Assembly: GCF_900109095.1 (NCBI RefSeq) | Contig: NZ_FNYZ01000014.1 | Span: 62,001-126,000 of the forward strand | Source of the DNA: Sphingobium sp. AP50 | Lineage (GTDB): Bacteria; Pseudomonadota; Alphaproteobacteria; Sphingomonadales; Sphingomonadaceae | DNA: 64,000 bases | Direction: 5' to 3' | Shown: piece by piece, positions 16,817 to 24,898 of the stretch | How positions within the stretch are numbered: the first letter of the stretch is position 1 | Layout: the number at the start of each line of letters is the position of its first letter | Program-made: the position numbers and the translations under genes | Notes under the pieces: model-generated | Databases searched by the model: none | What the model saw: only the letters and a program-made list of their open reading frames with translations | What the model was told of the DNA's origin: nothing

Positions 16817-17422
16817 TCAGAAGCGATAGGCCGCGCCGATGAGGACCTGATGGCGATCCCATTTGCCGCCCTGACTACCGAGATCGGCATAACGATATTC
16901 GAGGCGAGCCGAGACCTTGTTCCAGACGATCCGTTCCACACCGCCGCCGACCGTCCAGCCATCGCGGTTCGCGCTATCGGTGCGAATCCCGCTGGCATTG
17001 CTTACCGACGTGCGCACTCGCTCATTGGCATAGCCGCCGCGCAAATAGACGAGGGTCTTGGGCGCCACGATGTAGCCCGCACGAGCCGTCAGATCGAAAC
17101 CCCATTTGGGATCGAGACGGGTGGCGCCGAGCGCCGTGCGCTGCGTGATGTCGTCGCTGGCACCGATATTGAAGTCGGCCTGTCCGCCCAGCACGATCGA
17201 AGGCGCGATCTCGCGATCATAGCCGGCAAAAACACCGCCCACGAAGGAATCGCGCGACTGGTCGATCTGGGTGATACCGACACCGGTTCCAGGGTCGCGA
17301 ACGTCCGACTTGTTCCAACCGGCTTGGGCGCCGACGAAGGGACCGTTGAAATCCTGTGCGTGAGCAGCGCCGGAGATAGCGGCGACGGCGGCAAGCGCCG
17401 GAATGAGAAACTTGCTGTACAT
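16817..17422 (-). CDS. Outer-membrane beta-barrel protein (OmpA-like/porin family)
   Basis: The 201-aa product from ATG 17422 has a clean signal peptide (FLIPALAAVAAISGAAHA, cleavage before QDF). The body alternates polar and aromatic beta strands: GPFVGAQAGWNKSDV, SFVGGVFAGYDREI, FDLTARAGYIVAPKTLVYLRGGYAN, WTVGGGVERIVWNKVSARLEYRY. It ends with the canonical aromatic C-terminus, GAAYRF. This is the small 8-stranded outer-membrane barrel layout common in alphaproteobacteria. A surface structural or adhesion role is typical; nothing shows a specific substrate. Confidence 0.85.
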   Translation of the reverse strand: MYSKFLIPALAAVAAISGAAHAQDFNGPFVGAQAGWNKSDVRDPGTGVGITQIDQSRDSFVGGVFAGYDREIAPSIVLGGQADFNIGASDDITQRTALGATRLDPKWGFDLTARAGYIVAPKTLVYLRGGYANERVRTSVSNASGIRTDSANRDGWTVGGGVERIVWNKVSARLEYRYADLGSQGGKWDRHQVLIGAAYRF

Positions 17423-18417
17423 GGGTTGTCTCCAAATTTCCGGCGAAACCGCGATTGGCTGCCGTCGACTTGGAATTAGGAGACGGAAAGAGCTGCCTGA
17501 ATCAGCTCCGCAGACAGGTTTTTCAGTCTTAGGGTTCAACGCGCCATACACTGACGGTCAAGCGTTGTGCCTCCGTTCACTTTCGCCAGACTCAGGTATG
17601 GTGCGAAGGCCAGGTAGGTGTAGCTACGCCTCAACCCAAGCAGCGATTGCCATCCGTTGGGCTTATCAAGCTTCATTCCGGCAGGTACTTCCACATACTC
17701 AGGGATGAATGATGCGAACGCGGGTCTGATCGTCGCGCCGCTTTTGACCACCTAGGTAGAGGGGGCACCGGGCTCTTCCCCCCTCCCCCGAGCCGGTGTC
17801 TGGGTGCCACGCTCCTGCGATCCGGCACATTTGAGCGGGCTGGCCAATGCCCCCCGGCCAGCCCGCTCCTTTCTTGCCATCATCAACTTTGCCGACAGCG
17901 ACCCGCCTCGGGTGATCGAGATAGGTTACGGACGTAGAACCGGACCCGAACGATCCGGTCTTCACCGAGATACGACAGGTCTGCAGGGATGAAGAGCGGA
18001 AAGGTGCCTGTGTAGGGTCTGCGGGGCGAACATCCCTGAATCCCACGCGCCGACTGTACGCTCAGGTCAAGCAGGTTGAAGCGCCCCATCCCCTGTCAGC
18101 AGGAAGGGCACAATCATAACGAGACCGTGATCGGCGAGTGCAATTGTGCTACGAACCCGTGGTTGCAGCGCATTCTGGCTGATGAGGGCCGGTCCGGGCA
18201 ATCATCTTCGAATGTCGCCCTTGTGGCAATCGGCGACACCACAAAGCTGCGAGATGAGGCGCTCCTGAGGGAGCAACGGTTCGATTGCCGAACTTCTATC
18301 ACCTTGCAACAGTGCGGGCTGCAAGCGGTCACAACATGCCTGCCTGAATCGATTGGCCGCAGACCAAGAGTGTGATCTCGGCCTGCGGCGACAATCTTTA
18401 TTAGGAGCCCGCCCGCG
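17423..18417. other. Long intergenic region, possibly decayed sequence
   Basis: Nearly 1 kb carries no gene I can support. A short minus frame at 17883-18089 (68 aa, containing FPLFIPADLSYLGEDRIVRVRFYVRN) looks somewhat protein-like but matches no family I know; it could be a relic. The clearest structure is the hairpin at 17833-17868. Confidence 0.5.
17833..17868 (+). terminator. Terminator-like hairpin
   Basis: GAGCGGGCTGGCC (17833-17845) pairs perfectly with GGCCAGCCCGCTC (17856-17868) across a 10-nt loop. On the plus strand it is followed by CTTTCTT, so it could end a plus-strand transcript. No plus-strand gene is visible just upstream, so the transcript it would serve is unknown. Confidence 0.5.
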
Positions 18418-19422
18418 CTACTTTGCAAGCTTGGCTTTGAGGAAATCAATCGCTTGCGCGATCGCGGCCCGTGTCGGCTTCGTCTGACTGAGTGCGTTGA
18501 GCATCACGAAGTCGTGGATGGTGCCATCGTAACGGGTTTGCGTGACCGAAACGCCCGCGTCGGCCAGCTTCTTGGCATACGCTTCGCCCTCGTCGCGCAG
18601 CACGTCATTTTGCGCCGTAATCACCAGCGCCGGCGGCAGGCCCTTGAGGTAGTCGGTTGTGGCGCGCAGCGGAGACACATGAGGCGTCGTCCAGATCGCC
18701 GCATTAGGCAGGTAGGCATTCCAGAACCATTGCATTGCCGGTTTGGTCAGCCAGGGCCCGTCGGCGAACTGTTGATAGGATCCGGTCGCCATCCCGGCAT
18801 CGGTCACTGGGTAGAACAGCAGCTGCGCCTTGAACTTTGGGCCACTGCGATCCTTGGACATCATACTTACAACCGCAGTCATGTTGCCGCCGACGCTGTC
18901 GCCTGCGATGGCGATCCGGTCGGGGTCTCCACCGAATTCGTTCGCGTGCTTTGCCACATATTCGGTAACCTCATAATCCTCTGCGACTGCGCCCGGAAAC
19001 TGGCTCTCAGGCGAGCGAAGATAATCGACAAAAACCGTGACCGTGCCAGCGCCAACGGTCAGTTCGCGCACGAGACGGTCGTGGGTTTTCTGGCCACCCA
19101 TCACCCAGCCGGCGCCGTGATAATACATGAGGATCGGCAGAGTGCCGGTGACGCCCCTCGGTCGGTAGACGACGACTTTGGTCTTGCCGAACGGTCCGGT
19201 CGCGAGTGTCTTTTCTGTAACATCAACGGCAGGTGCCGCTGCGGGACCTGACTGTACGGTATCCAGCACGTCGCGCGCCTCCTGTGGCGTGAGGGTGTAG
19301 ATTGGCTTGGCACCTTCAAGCCCATCGACAAACTTCTGGACGGCAGGATCCAGCGCCTGTGCCATTGCAGATGAGGTCAGAAGGGCACTACCAAGTGCCA
19401 CTGCAAGGCCGAATTTACGCAT
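18418..19422 (-). CDS. Secreted alpha/beta hydrolase, acetyl-esterase (HSL) type
   Basis: The 334-aa product probably hydrolyses short-chain esters in the periplasm. A signal peptide (LLTSSAMA, cleavage near 21) is followed by an HSL-family core. This has MYYHGAGWVMGG (oxyanion motif, HGAG instead of the usual HGGG), nucleophile IAGDSVGGN, acid NDVLRDEGEAY, and catalytic His YDGTIHDFVML. The length is normal. AAGGAG precedes the ATG. It is last in a row of minus-strand genes after an OprB-type porin, with its own upstream gap carrying a CATAC-type dyad at 19529. Confidence 0.88.
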   Translation of the reverse strand: MRKFGLAVALGSALLTSSAMAQALDPAVQKFVDGLEGAKPIYTLTPQEARDVLDTVQSGPAAAPAVDVTEKTLATGPFGKTKVVVYRPRGVTGTLPILMYYHGAGWVMGGQKTHDRLVRELTVGAGTVTVFVDYLRSPESQFPGAVAEDYEVTEYVAKHANEFGGDPDRIAIAGDSVGGNMTAVVSMMSKDRSGPKFKAQLLFYPVTDAGMATGSYQQFADGPWLTKPAMQWFWNAYLPNAAIWTTPHVSPLRATTDYLKGLPPALVITAQNDVLRDEGEAYAKKLADAGVSVTQTRYDGTIHDFVMLNALSQTKPTRAAIAQAIDFLKAKLAK

Positions 19423-19528
19423 GACGTTATCTCCTTTCGAGTGAACTGGGCAACCAATCTATGGGGAGCCGGTCTGCGCTTCGCCTCAGCTTTCGGAGTA
19501 TGAGAATAAGCCACAGGCATGGCCGCTT

Positions 19529-19542
19529 CATTCGTGAGTATG
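19529..19542. promoter_or_regulatory. CATAC-N4-GTATG-type dyad, one mismatch (esterase promoter)
   Basis: CATTC-GTGA-GTATG lies 106 bp upstream of the esterase start codon. An additional GTATG half-site is at 19498-19502. It is one mismatch from the perfect dyads at 14794, 27827 and 52431. Confidence 0.4.
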
Positions 19543-19606
19543 AAGAGCGCCTGCTTCATAGGCCTGCGCGTAGGGCGCTGGCTCACCAAATACTGGCGAA
19601 CCCGTG

Positions 19607-21133
19607 CTAGAAGGTAAGGACCGTCTTCACACCGGCGAATGCGACATTCTTGGAGGACTGGTATCCTCCTGCATGTTTCACCCATTGCAGGCTCGGCTGT
19701 ATTGCGAGCCAGGTCACTGGCCGCATCTTATAATTGAACTCTACCGCATATTCCGAGCGAGGTGCCTCTCTACCCGAAAGCCGTTCTGTTTCAGCGAAGC
19801 GGGGGTTGATGTGAGTGCGCCCAACCGCCAAACCGATCGTGTCCCTTGGCGCAAACAGACCGCACAGAAACATGCCAAAGGACATTTGATCCTCAATACG
19901 TGCCGTCCTACGATCTCCTTTGGTACCGTTGAAGAATAAAGTTACGCCGGAGATCGCCTGGCCATTGGCGGTACGCCCCGTAACCTGCTGTTCTATACTC
20001 AAGTAAAAACCTGAGCTTCCTTCGCGTAGCAAAGCTGCTTGGCCGGTGAGGGGTACGGGCCGATGGTCTTTGTCCAGGAGAGCGTCTGGCTGATCGGCCG
20101 TGCTGACGAACGCGCCGACTTTCACTACACCCACCAGACCGTCCCCATTACCGCCATGGGTCCAGCCCGCCTCGACCGGTATCAGAACGCCGGTCGCGCC
20201 ATGAAGGTGTCCTAGGCTAAACCGCTCATCAAGGTTGCGGGGGTTGATCTCATAAGCGCCAATCTGCGCGTACAGCGCCCTCATCTGAACGCGTACTCGC
20301 GTGCTCCACATCGAGATTGGTGATGCGACCCAGTATCGATCAAGGATTTCGGTTGGTTGCGAACCACAGAATGTGACGTTCATAAAATCGCAGGAGAAGG
20401 TCGCGAAATCCTCTCCTGGGTTCGATCGGCCGATTTTCCAACGTACCGTATCCCCCGCGAAAGACTGCTCGTACCATAATGTGGTGAGTCTCAGCACGTT
20501 GCCGCGCCCATGGACTTCGATCGTGGGTTGAAGCGTGCGAAGTCCCGCATGGGGGTCAAGGCCAACCCCGTAACGTCGGTTAATTCCAAACCGAACGCGC
20601 CCTCCAGGCATTCCTGCGAGTTTCGCCATATCGGCATCAAAGGTGAGCATAAACTGCCCAGCTACGGCCGGCGAGGACCGTTTGCCGCCAGAGTAGATCA
20701 GACCTGCTTCGTTGATGTCGAGGGCGGAGACCTCGATCCCCAGCTCACGGAGTTTTTTTTTTGGTTTCACGCCGAACCAGTCGCCCAAGGCTCCAGCATT
20801 GCCGGTTGCGGCGGCTTTTCCTAGGGTCCTGCCGGAGGCGTCCGGATTGTCCTGCAGCAAGATCGCGCCCTCGCGAACGGGGGTCCTGGCGTTTTCTGCT
20901 TTTGGCAAGAATTGGTTGACTGAGCTGTCTGGGACTTCGGCCGTTCCGTCGCTCGTCTGCCCTGCACGCGCGGTGGCAGGCAACCCCGCGATCGTCAGCG
21001 CGCATCCACCAATGGCAAATGCGACACTCGCTAGTCCGCGCCGAAAACGTTCGAAGAACTGGCCGTGAATCCTCGGTATACACCGCGATTTTGTCGCTGT
21101 TGGAACTCTCAAGCGTGGGTTTGGAAAGCTCAT
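19607..21133 (-). CDS. Carbohydrate-selective porin, OprB family
   Basis: OprB porins are outer-membrane beta barrels that let sugars and related solutes in. The 508-aa product has an atypically long N-terminal region before the signal segment (FRRGLASVAFAIGGCALTIAGL, cleavage after TARA). The mature part has a low-complexity linker, then GDWFGVKPKKKLRELGIEVSA (the usual 'W.G.r..L...Gi' start). It continues with RFGINRRYGVGLD, LWYEQSFAGDTVRWKIGRSNPGEDFA, FCGSQP, and a final strand VAFAGVKTVLTF. A run of ten A residues in the coding strand (20753-20762) encodes the PKKK stretch and could be prone to slippage. Confidence 0.85.
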   Translation of the reverse strand: MSFPNPRLRVPTATKSRCIPRIHGQFFERFRRGLASVAFAIGGCALTIAGLPATARAGQTSDGTAEVPDSSVNQFLPKAENARTPVREGAILLQDNPDASGRTLGKAAATGNAGALGDWFGVKPKKKLRELGIEVSALDINEAGLIYSGGKRSSPAVAGQFMLTFDADMAKLAGMPGGRVRFGINRRYGVGLDPHAGLRTLQPTIEVHGRGNVLRLTTLWYEQSFAGDTVRWKIGRSNPGEDFATFSCDFMNVTFCGSQPTEILDRYWVASPISMWSTRVRVQMRALYAQIGAYEINPRNLDERFSLGHLHGATGVLIPVEAGWTHGGNGDGLVGVVKVGAFVSTADQPDALLDKDHRPVPLTGQAALLREGSSGFYLSIEQQVTGRTANGQAISGVTLFFNGTKGDRRTARIEDQMSFGMFLCGLFAPRDTIGLAVGRTHINPRFAETERLSGREAPRSEYAVEFNYKMRPVTWLAIQPSLQWVKHAGGYQSSKNVAFAGVKTVLTF

Positions 21134-21272
21134 TTTCACGATCCCACACCCCCTCCTCACCCTCGAAAGTGGCCGCGGAAGGGTCGATGATCTTGGCTGG
21201 CGTAGAACTCAGCCGCGAGAATGATTGGTCTGTACGAAGGACCGCTGCTCTGTTGCGGCGTCTAAATCATCG

Positions 21273-21308
21273 GGCTGGGCAGCGTTAACCGTACTTCGCT
21301 GCCCAGCC
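21273..21308 (-). terminator. Strong hairpin after the epoxide hydrolase gene
   Basis: GGCTGGGCAGCG and CGCTGCCCAGCC form a perfect 12-bp stem with a 12-nt loop, 10 bp beyond the hydrolase stop codon. There is no good T-run on the minus strand, so termination may be partial or Rho-assisted. It separates the hydrolase from the downstream porin gene. Confidence 0.5.
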
Positions 21309-21317
21309 TGTTGCTGA

Positions 21318-22280
21318 TCATTTTTTTATGAAGTTGAGAACCGCTGCCGCGACTTCACCAGGCTGATTTTCTGATATCGCATGGCCGCTGTCTTTTATGT
21401 ATCCAGATGTAACATTGACCGCCACGTCCTTTACGCCTGGCAGAAGCAAACGCTGTGGAATACCATTGTCACCATTGAGAACAAGAACTGGCATTTTCAG
21501 CTTACCATTTTTAGCAAGCTGGTCACGGTTGTACTTTCCGTCTTCGTACAGTGTAGAATAGACGCCAAAGCTGGCTTTCATTCCACCGGGCGCGCCGAAT
21601 GTGCGCATATAGACTTTTTTGTCTTCATCAGTGACGCCGGCATTCCCGTAACCGGCGGTCCATGCGATCGTGTTCAGGTAGTAATATTCCTGGCCTTCGA
21701 TCAATTCGCTAGCCATCTCCCACTGGCGGTGAAAGCCGAAGTGCCAAAAGCCCTGTACATCCGGATCCATGCTTTTCTCCAAGCCAAAGCCAGGAATCAA
21801 AGATTCGGAGATGACAAGCTTTTTGACTGTTTGGGGGTAGGCGGCTGCATAGGAGTAGGACACCATCGTACCGATATCAGTACCGACAAGGTAGAATTCC
21901 TTCACCCCGAGCTGCCCCAGCAGCTGATGAATGTCTTCTGCGATCGATCGTTTATCATAGCCCCTGTCGGGCCACTGGCTATCACCATAGCCCGGCATAT
22001 CAATCGCAATCGTCCGATATCCTGCAGCTGCCACCTTGGGGAGAACGTCCTTCCATTCGTACCAGGAATAAGGCCAGCCGTGAATGAACAGCACCGTGGG
22101 GCCGGAGCCTCCCGAGACATAGTGCAGCCGGATGCCATTCGCTTGAGCATAATGATGTGTGAAGCCTTTCAGCTCCTGGACAACCGAATTGTCAGGAGGC
22201 GAATTCGGTGCGTCGGCATAAGCAATGCCTGATGCGGCAATGGTGTAGAGAAGGGCTAAAGCGGTAAAAGTGGTTTTCAT
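21318..22280 (-). CDS. Periplasmic epoxide-hydrolase-like alpha/beta hydrolase
   Basis: The 320-aa product has a signal peptide (LALLYTIAASGIAYA, cleavage near 22). Its alpha/beta hydrolase core is of the epoxide-hydrolase/haloalkane-dehalogenase group: oxyanion motif FIHGWPYSWYEW, nucleophile Asp in YLVGTDIGTMV, LNGDNGI, and catalytic His in DSGHAISE. An Asp nucleophile supports an epoxide or halide substrate rather than an ester. I chose ATG 22280 (GGAG 8 nt upstream). It lies downstream of the quinone oxidoreductase and SDR genes on the same strand and may be co-transcribed with them. Confidence 0.85.
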   Translation of the reverse strand: MKTTFTALALLYTIAASGIAYADAPNSPPDNSVVQELKGFTHHYAQANGIRLHYVSGGSGPTVLFIHGWPYSWYEWKDVLPKVAAAGYRTIAIDMPGYGDSQWPDRGYDKRSIAEDIHQLLGQLGVKEFYLVGTDIGTMVSYSYAAAYPQTVKKLVISESLIPGFGLEKSMDPDVQGFWHFGFHRQWEMASELIEGQEYYYLNTIAWTAGYGNAGVTDEDKKVYMRTFGAPGGMKASFGVYSTLYEDGKYNRDQLAKNGKLKMPVLVLNGDNGIPQRLLLPGVKDVAVNVTSGYIKDSGHAISENQPGEVAAAVLNFIKK

Positions 22281-22375
22281 GGCATGCACTCCGATATGTT
22301 GGGCTGGGGTAGGATTGTCGGCCCACCCGCAGCAGCACCGGCGAGATGCGGGCCGCCCGCACCTCCGGCGCTCGA

Positions 22376-23332
22376 TCAGGTAATCAGGACCGGCAAACCG
22401 CTAAGACGCCTGGCATCCATCTCTTCGTGGGCTTTGGCGATGTCTTCGAAGGCGAAGCGGACGGTATCAAGGTCGGCAAAGAGTCCCTTGCGAATTGCGT
22501 CCCACAATTCGTTGGTGGCTTGTTCGACGGTGTCCCCACGAACATATTGCGGCATCCCGCCGCCGCGGACTTGAACCCCGCGCTGAACAAGATCACTGTC
22601 CTCCGGCGCGGGTTGGCCTGTCACCGCGCCGATTGTCGCAATAACGCCGCCGTCGCGAACCGCCGCGGTCGCCAGAGCAAAGGTCGCCTGACCGACGAAA
22701 TCATAAACTACATCGACGCCAGCGGGAGCGATCTGGTGAATTGTCGCGCTGATATCCGGATCGCCTGCCAAGAGTGCATGCGTCGCACCGGCTTGGACCT
22801 TGGAGAGCTTTCCGGCGGAACCTGCCACGCCGATCACCGTAGCGCCCAGTGATTTGGCCCATCGCGAAAGAATTGAGCCAACGCTTCCAGAGGCGCCCAG
22901 GACTAGTATCTTGTCGCCCGCGCTGACCTGGTGGAGTGCTCGAAGACCCATCCACGCAGTCAGGCCTTTCGCGAGAAACGTGGCCGCGACTTCACTCGAT
23001 ATGTCGTCTGGTAGTCTGACCAGAGTATTTGCTGGTACCAATGTCGCGGTGGCGTAAGCGCCTTTGGCGAAGAAATACGCGACCCGATCGCCCGGAGCAA
23101 AGCCGGTTACTTCAGATCCAACAGTGTCGACGGTTCCTGCGCCTTCGAACCCGGGAATGGCTGGTAGCGCAAGCGGATAAAGCCCCTTTCGTACGAGCAC
23201 GTCGACATAATTGATCCCGATCGCTTCCTGGATCAGGCCAACCTCACCATGACCGGGCGCGCCGACACCTGCCTCCTTAACCTCAAGGACTGACGGACCA
23301 CCGTTCGCGCTTATCTCGATTATTTTTGCCAC
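22376..23332 (-). CDS. NAD(P)H:quinone oxidoreductase (zinc-free MDR family)
   Basis: The 318-aa product is a medium-chain reductase without zinc ligands, resembling quinone oxidoreductases (QorA type). It shows GHGEVGLIQEAIGINYVDVL and GFEGAGTVDTVGSEVTGFAPGDRVAY. The nucleotide-binding loop is VLGASGSVGSILSRWAKSLGA (the family usually has GAAGGVG), followed by YDFVGQATF and VQVRGGGMPQYV. The start is placed at GTG 23332, which follows AAAGGA; a TTG one codon earlier is also possible. It lies 55 bp after the SDR gene and is probably in the TetR-controlled unit. It likely reduces quinones or enones. Confidence 0.85.
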   Translation of the reverse strand: MAKIIEISANGGPSVLEVKEAGVGAPGHGEVGLIQEAIGINYVDVLVRKGLYPLALPAIPGFEGAGTVDTVGSEVTGFAPGDRVAYFFAKGAYATATLVPANTLVRLPDDISSEVAATFLAKGLTAWMGLRALHQVSAGDKILVLGASGSVGSILSRWAKSLGATVIGVAGSAGKLSKVQAGATHALLAGDPDISATIHQIAPAGVDVVYDFVGQATFALATAAVRDGGVIATIGAVTGQPAPEDSDLVQRGVQVRGGGMPQYVRGDTVEQATNELWDAIRKGLFADLDTVRFAFEDIAKAHEEMDARRLSGLPVLIT

Positions 23333-23387
23333 CAAAACATTCCTTTGGAATTGCGGAGGTGCGCCTCGGGCGCACCTCACTGCTGGA

Positions 23388-24137
23388 TCAGGCGATCTGG
23401 CCGCCGTCGACGTTGAGGGTAGAGCCGGTGATGTAGCCAGCTTCAGGTCCCACCAGGAACGCGACCGCTGCCGCGATGTCCTGTGGCTGGCCGTATCGAC
23501 CGAGCGACGTCAGCGCGCGCAGCGCGTCGGCATGTCCCGCGTCTTCCGGATTCATCTCGGTGTTGATCGCGCCGGGCTGAATGATGTTGACCGTGATGTC
23601 TCGTGGCCCGAGGTCTCGAGACCAGCCACGTGTGTAGGCTGCGATCGCCGCTTTCGTGGCGACATAGTCAGCCGCCCCTTGGAAAGGGATCCGCTCGGCA
23701 CCTGTCGTGCCAATCGAGACGATACGCCCCCCATCGCTCATGAGCGGGGTAACCGCACGTACTGCGCTAACGACACCCTTGATATTGATATCGATTTGAC
23801 GATCAAACGAGGCGAGGTCCGCGTCCTGATCACCGACATGGCCTGTGATGAACACCCCCGCGGAGTTTACCAGGATGTCGATACGACCAAGGTCTGCATG
23901 CGCGGATTTGATAAAGTTCTGCACATCTGCGGCACTTCCCTGGTCGGCCTTATAGGCGATCGCCTTGCGTCCAAGACCCGCCACCTTCGCAACGATCTGG
24001 TCTGCACGCTGCTTGGAATTTGAATAATTGAACGCGACATCCGCGCCATCCTTGGCAAGCCGTTCGACGATGGCTGCGCCGATGCCACGCGATCCACCCG
24101 TGACGACTGCGACTTTGCCCTCAAGAGGGAGGTTCAT
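23388..24137 (-). CDS. Short-chain dehydrogenase/reductase
   Basis: The 249-aa product is a classical SDR: cofactor motif VTGGSRGIGAAI (positions about 12-23), NSAGVF, catalytic Ser in IVSIGTTGAE, and Tyr-Lys in DYVATKAA. The end is LVGPEAGYITGSTLNVDGGQIA. The arginine after TGGS and FNYSNSK suggest NADPH preference. The first plausible start is ATG 24137. It is divergent from a TetR regulator across an intergenic region with two operator-like dyads, a common arrangement for TetR-controlled detoxification reductases. Confidence 0.9.
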   Translation of the reverse strand: MNLPLEGKVAVVTGGSRGIGAAIVERLAKDGADVAFNYSNSKQRADQIVAKVAGLGRKAIAYKADQGSAADVQNFIKSAHADLGRIDILVNSAGVFITGHVGDQDADLASFDRQIDINIKGVVSAVRAVTPLMSDGGRIVSIGTTGAERIPFQGAADYVATKAAIAAYTRGWSRDLGPRDITVNIIQPGAINTEMNPEDAGHADALRALTSLGRYGQPQDIAAAVAFLVGPEAGYITGSTLNVDGGQIA

Positions 24138-24154
24138 TGTACATCCTTTCAAGT

Positions 24155-24174
24155 TATGTAGTCAGCGCTACATA
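24155..24174. promoter_or_regulatory. TetR operator-like dyad, copy 1
   Basis: TATGTAG-TCAGCG-CTACATA is a perfect 7-bp-arm inverted repeat, 18 bp upstream of the SDR start codon. It is nearly the same as the dyad at 24203-24222. Confidence 0.65.
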
Positions 24175-24202
24175 TGTGCTGGACTTTCGGAGTCAAGCAT
24201 AT

Positions 24203-24222
24203 TATGTAGCCGTAGCTAAATA
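24203..24222. promoter_or_regulatory. TetR operator-like dyad, copy 2
   Basis: TATGTAG-CCGTAG-CTAAATA matches copy 1 except for one arm base and the spacer. It ends 6 bp before the GGAGGA ribosome site of the tetR gene. The two centres are 48 bp apart, so each would cover one of the divergent promoters. Confidence 0.65.
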
Positions 24223-24237
24223 AGTTTGGAGGAAGCT

Positions 24238-24828
24238 ATGGCGATGGGTCGCCCAAGAGCGTTCGACGTTGAACAGGCGGTAGCTGCGGTGCTGCCGATC
24301 TTCATCGAGAAAGGCTATGAAGGAGCAACGTTCAGCGACCTTGTTGCTGTCATGGGTATCAAGCCGCCCAGTTTTTACGCAGCGTTCGGCAGTAAGGAAC
24401 AGTTGTTCGAGCGCGTCGTGGGCCTCTATGCCCAGCGCGGCGAAGCCATAGTTCAGGCGGCGCTCGATCAGCCTACCGCCTACAAGGCGATTGAAAAACT
24501 TCTGCGCGACACCGCCGACGCAGATACGGATCCCGCCCGCCCCGCCGGCTGCCTCTATGTGCAAGGGGCACTGACATGCAGCGACAAGGCTGCCGGTATA
24601 AGGGAAGTGCTGGCCCAGCGGCGCCTTGCGATCGAACCCCTTCTCCAAGAGCGAATACGCAGTGCGCTGGCAGCTGGCGACCAGAGCGTTGGCGGCGACC
24701 CCGCGAAGGTGGCGCGGTTCTTGTCGACCGTCATTCATGGCCTTGCCGTTCAAGCGGCGAGTGGGGCCACGCGCGCGGCGCTTCACGAAGTTGTCGATGT
24801 CACCCTTGATGGCATTCGTCGGTCCTGA
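24238..24828 (+). CDS. TetR family transcriptional repressor
   Basis: The 196-aa product has an N-terminal HTH (VAAVLPIFIEKGYEGATFSDLVAVMGIKPPSFYAAFGSKEQLF, about 12-55). A helical ligand-binding domain follows, with CLYVQGALTCSDKAAG. Start ATG 24238 follows GGAGGA. It probably represses itself and the divergent SDR-quinone oxidoreductase genes through the paired TATGTAG-N6-CTACATA dyads, and releases when bound by a small molecule, perhaps an electrophile or quinone. That inducer is a guess from the target genes. Confidence 0.9.
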   Translation: MAMGRPRAFDVEQAVAAVLPIFIEKGYEGATFSDLVAVMGIKPPSFYAAFGSKEQLFERVVGLYAQRGEAIVQAALDQPTAYKAIEKLLRDTADADTDPARPAGCLYVQGALTCSDKAAGIREVLAQRRLAIEPLLQERIRSALAAGDQSVGGDPAKVARFLSTVIHGLAVQAASGATRAALHEVVDVTLDGIRRS

Positions 24829-24898
24829 AGACGATGTTACGGGCGCAAGAATGGTCTGTGGTAGGCACATGATCGATCCGATCGCTGGTCGCTAACGC

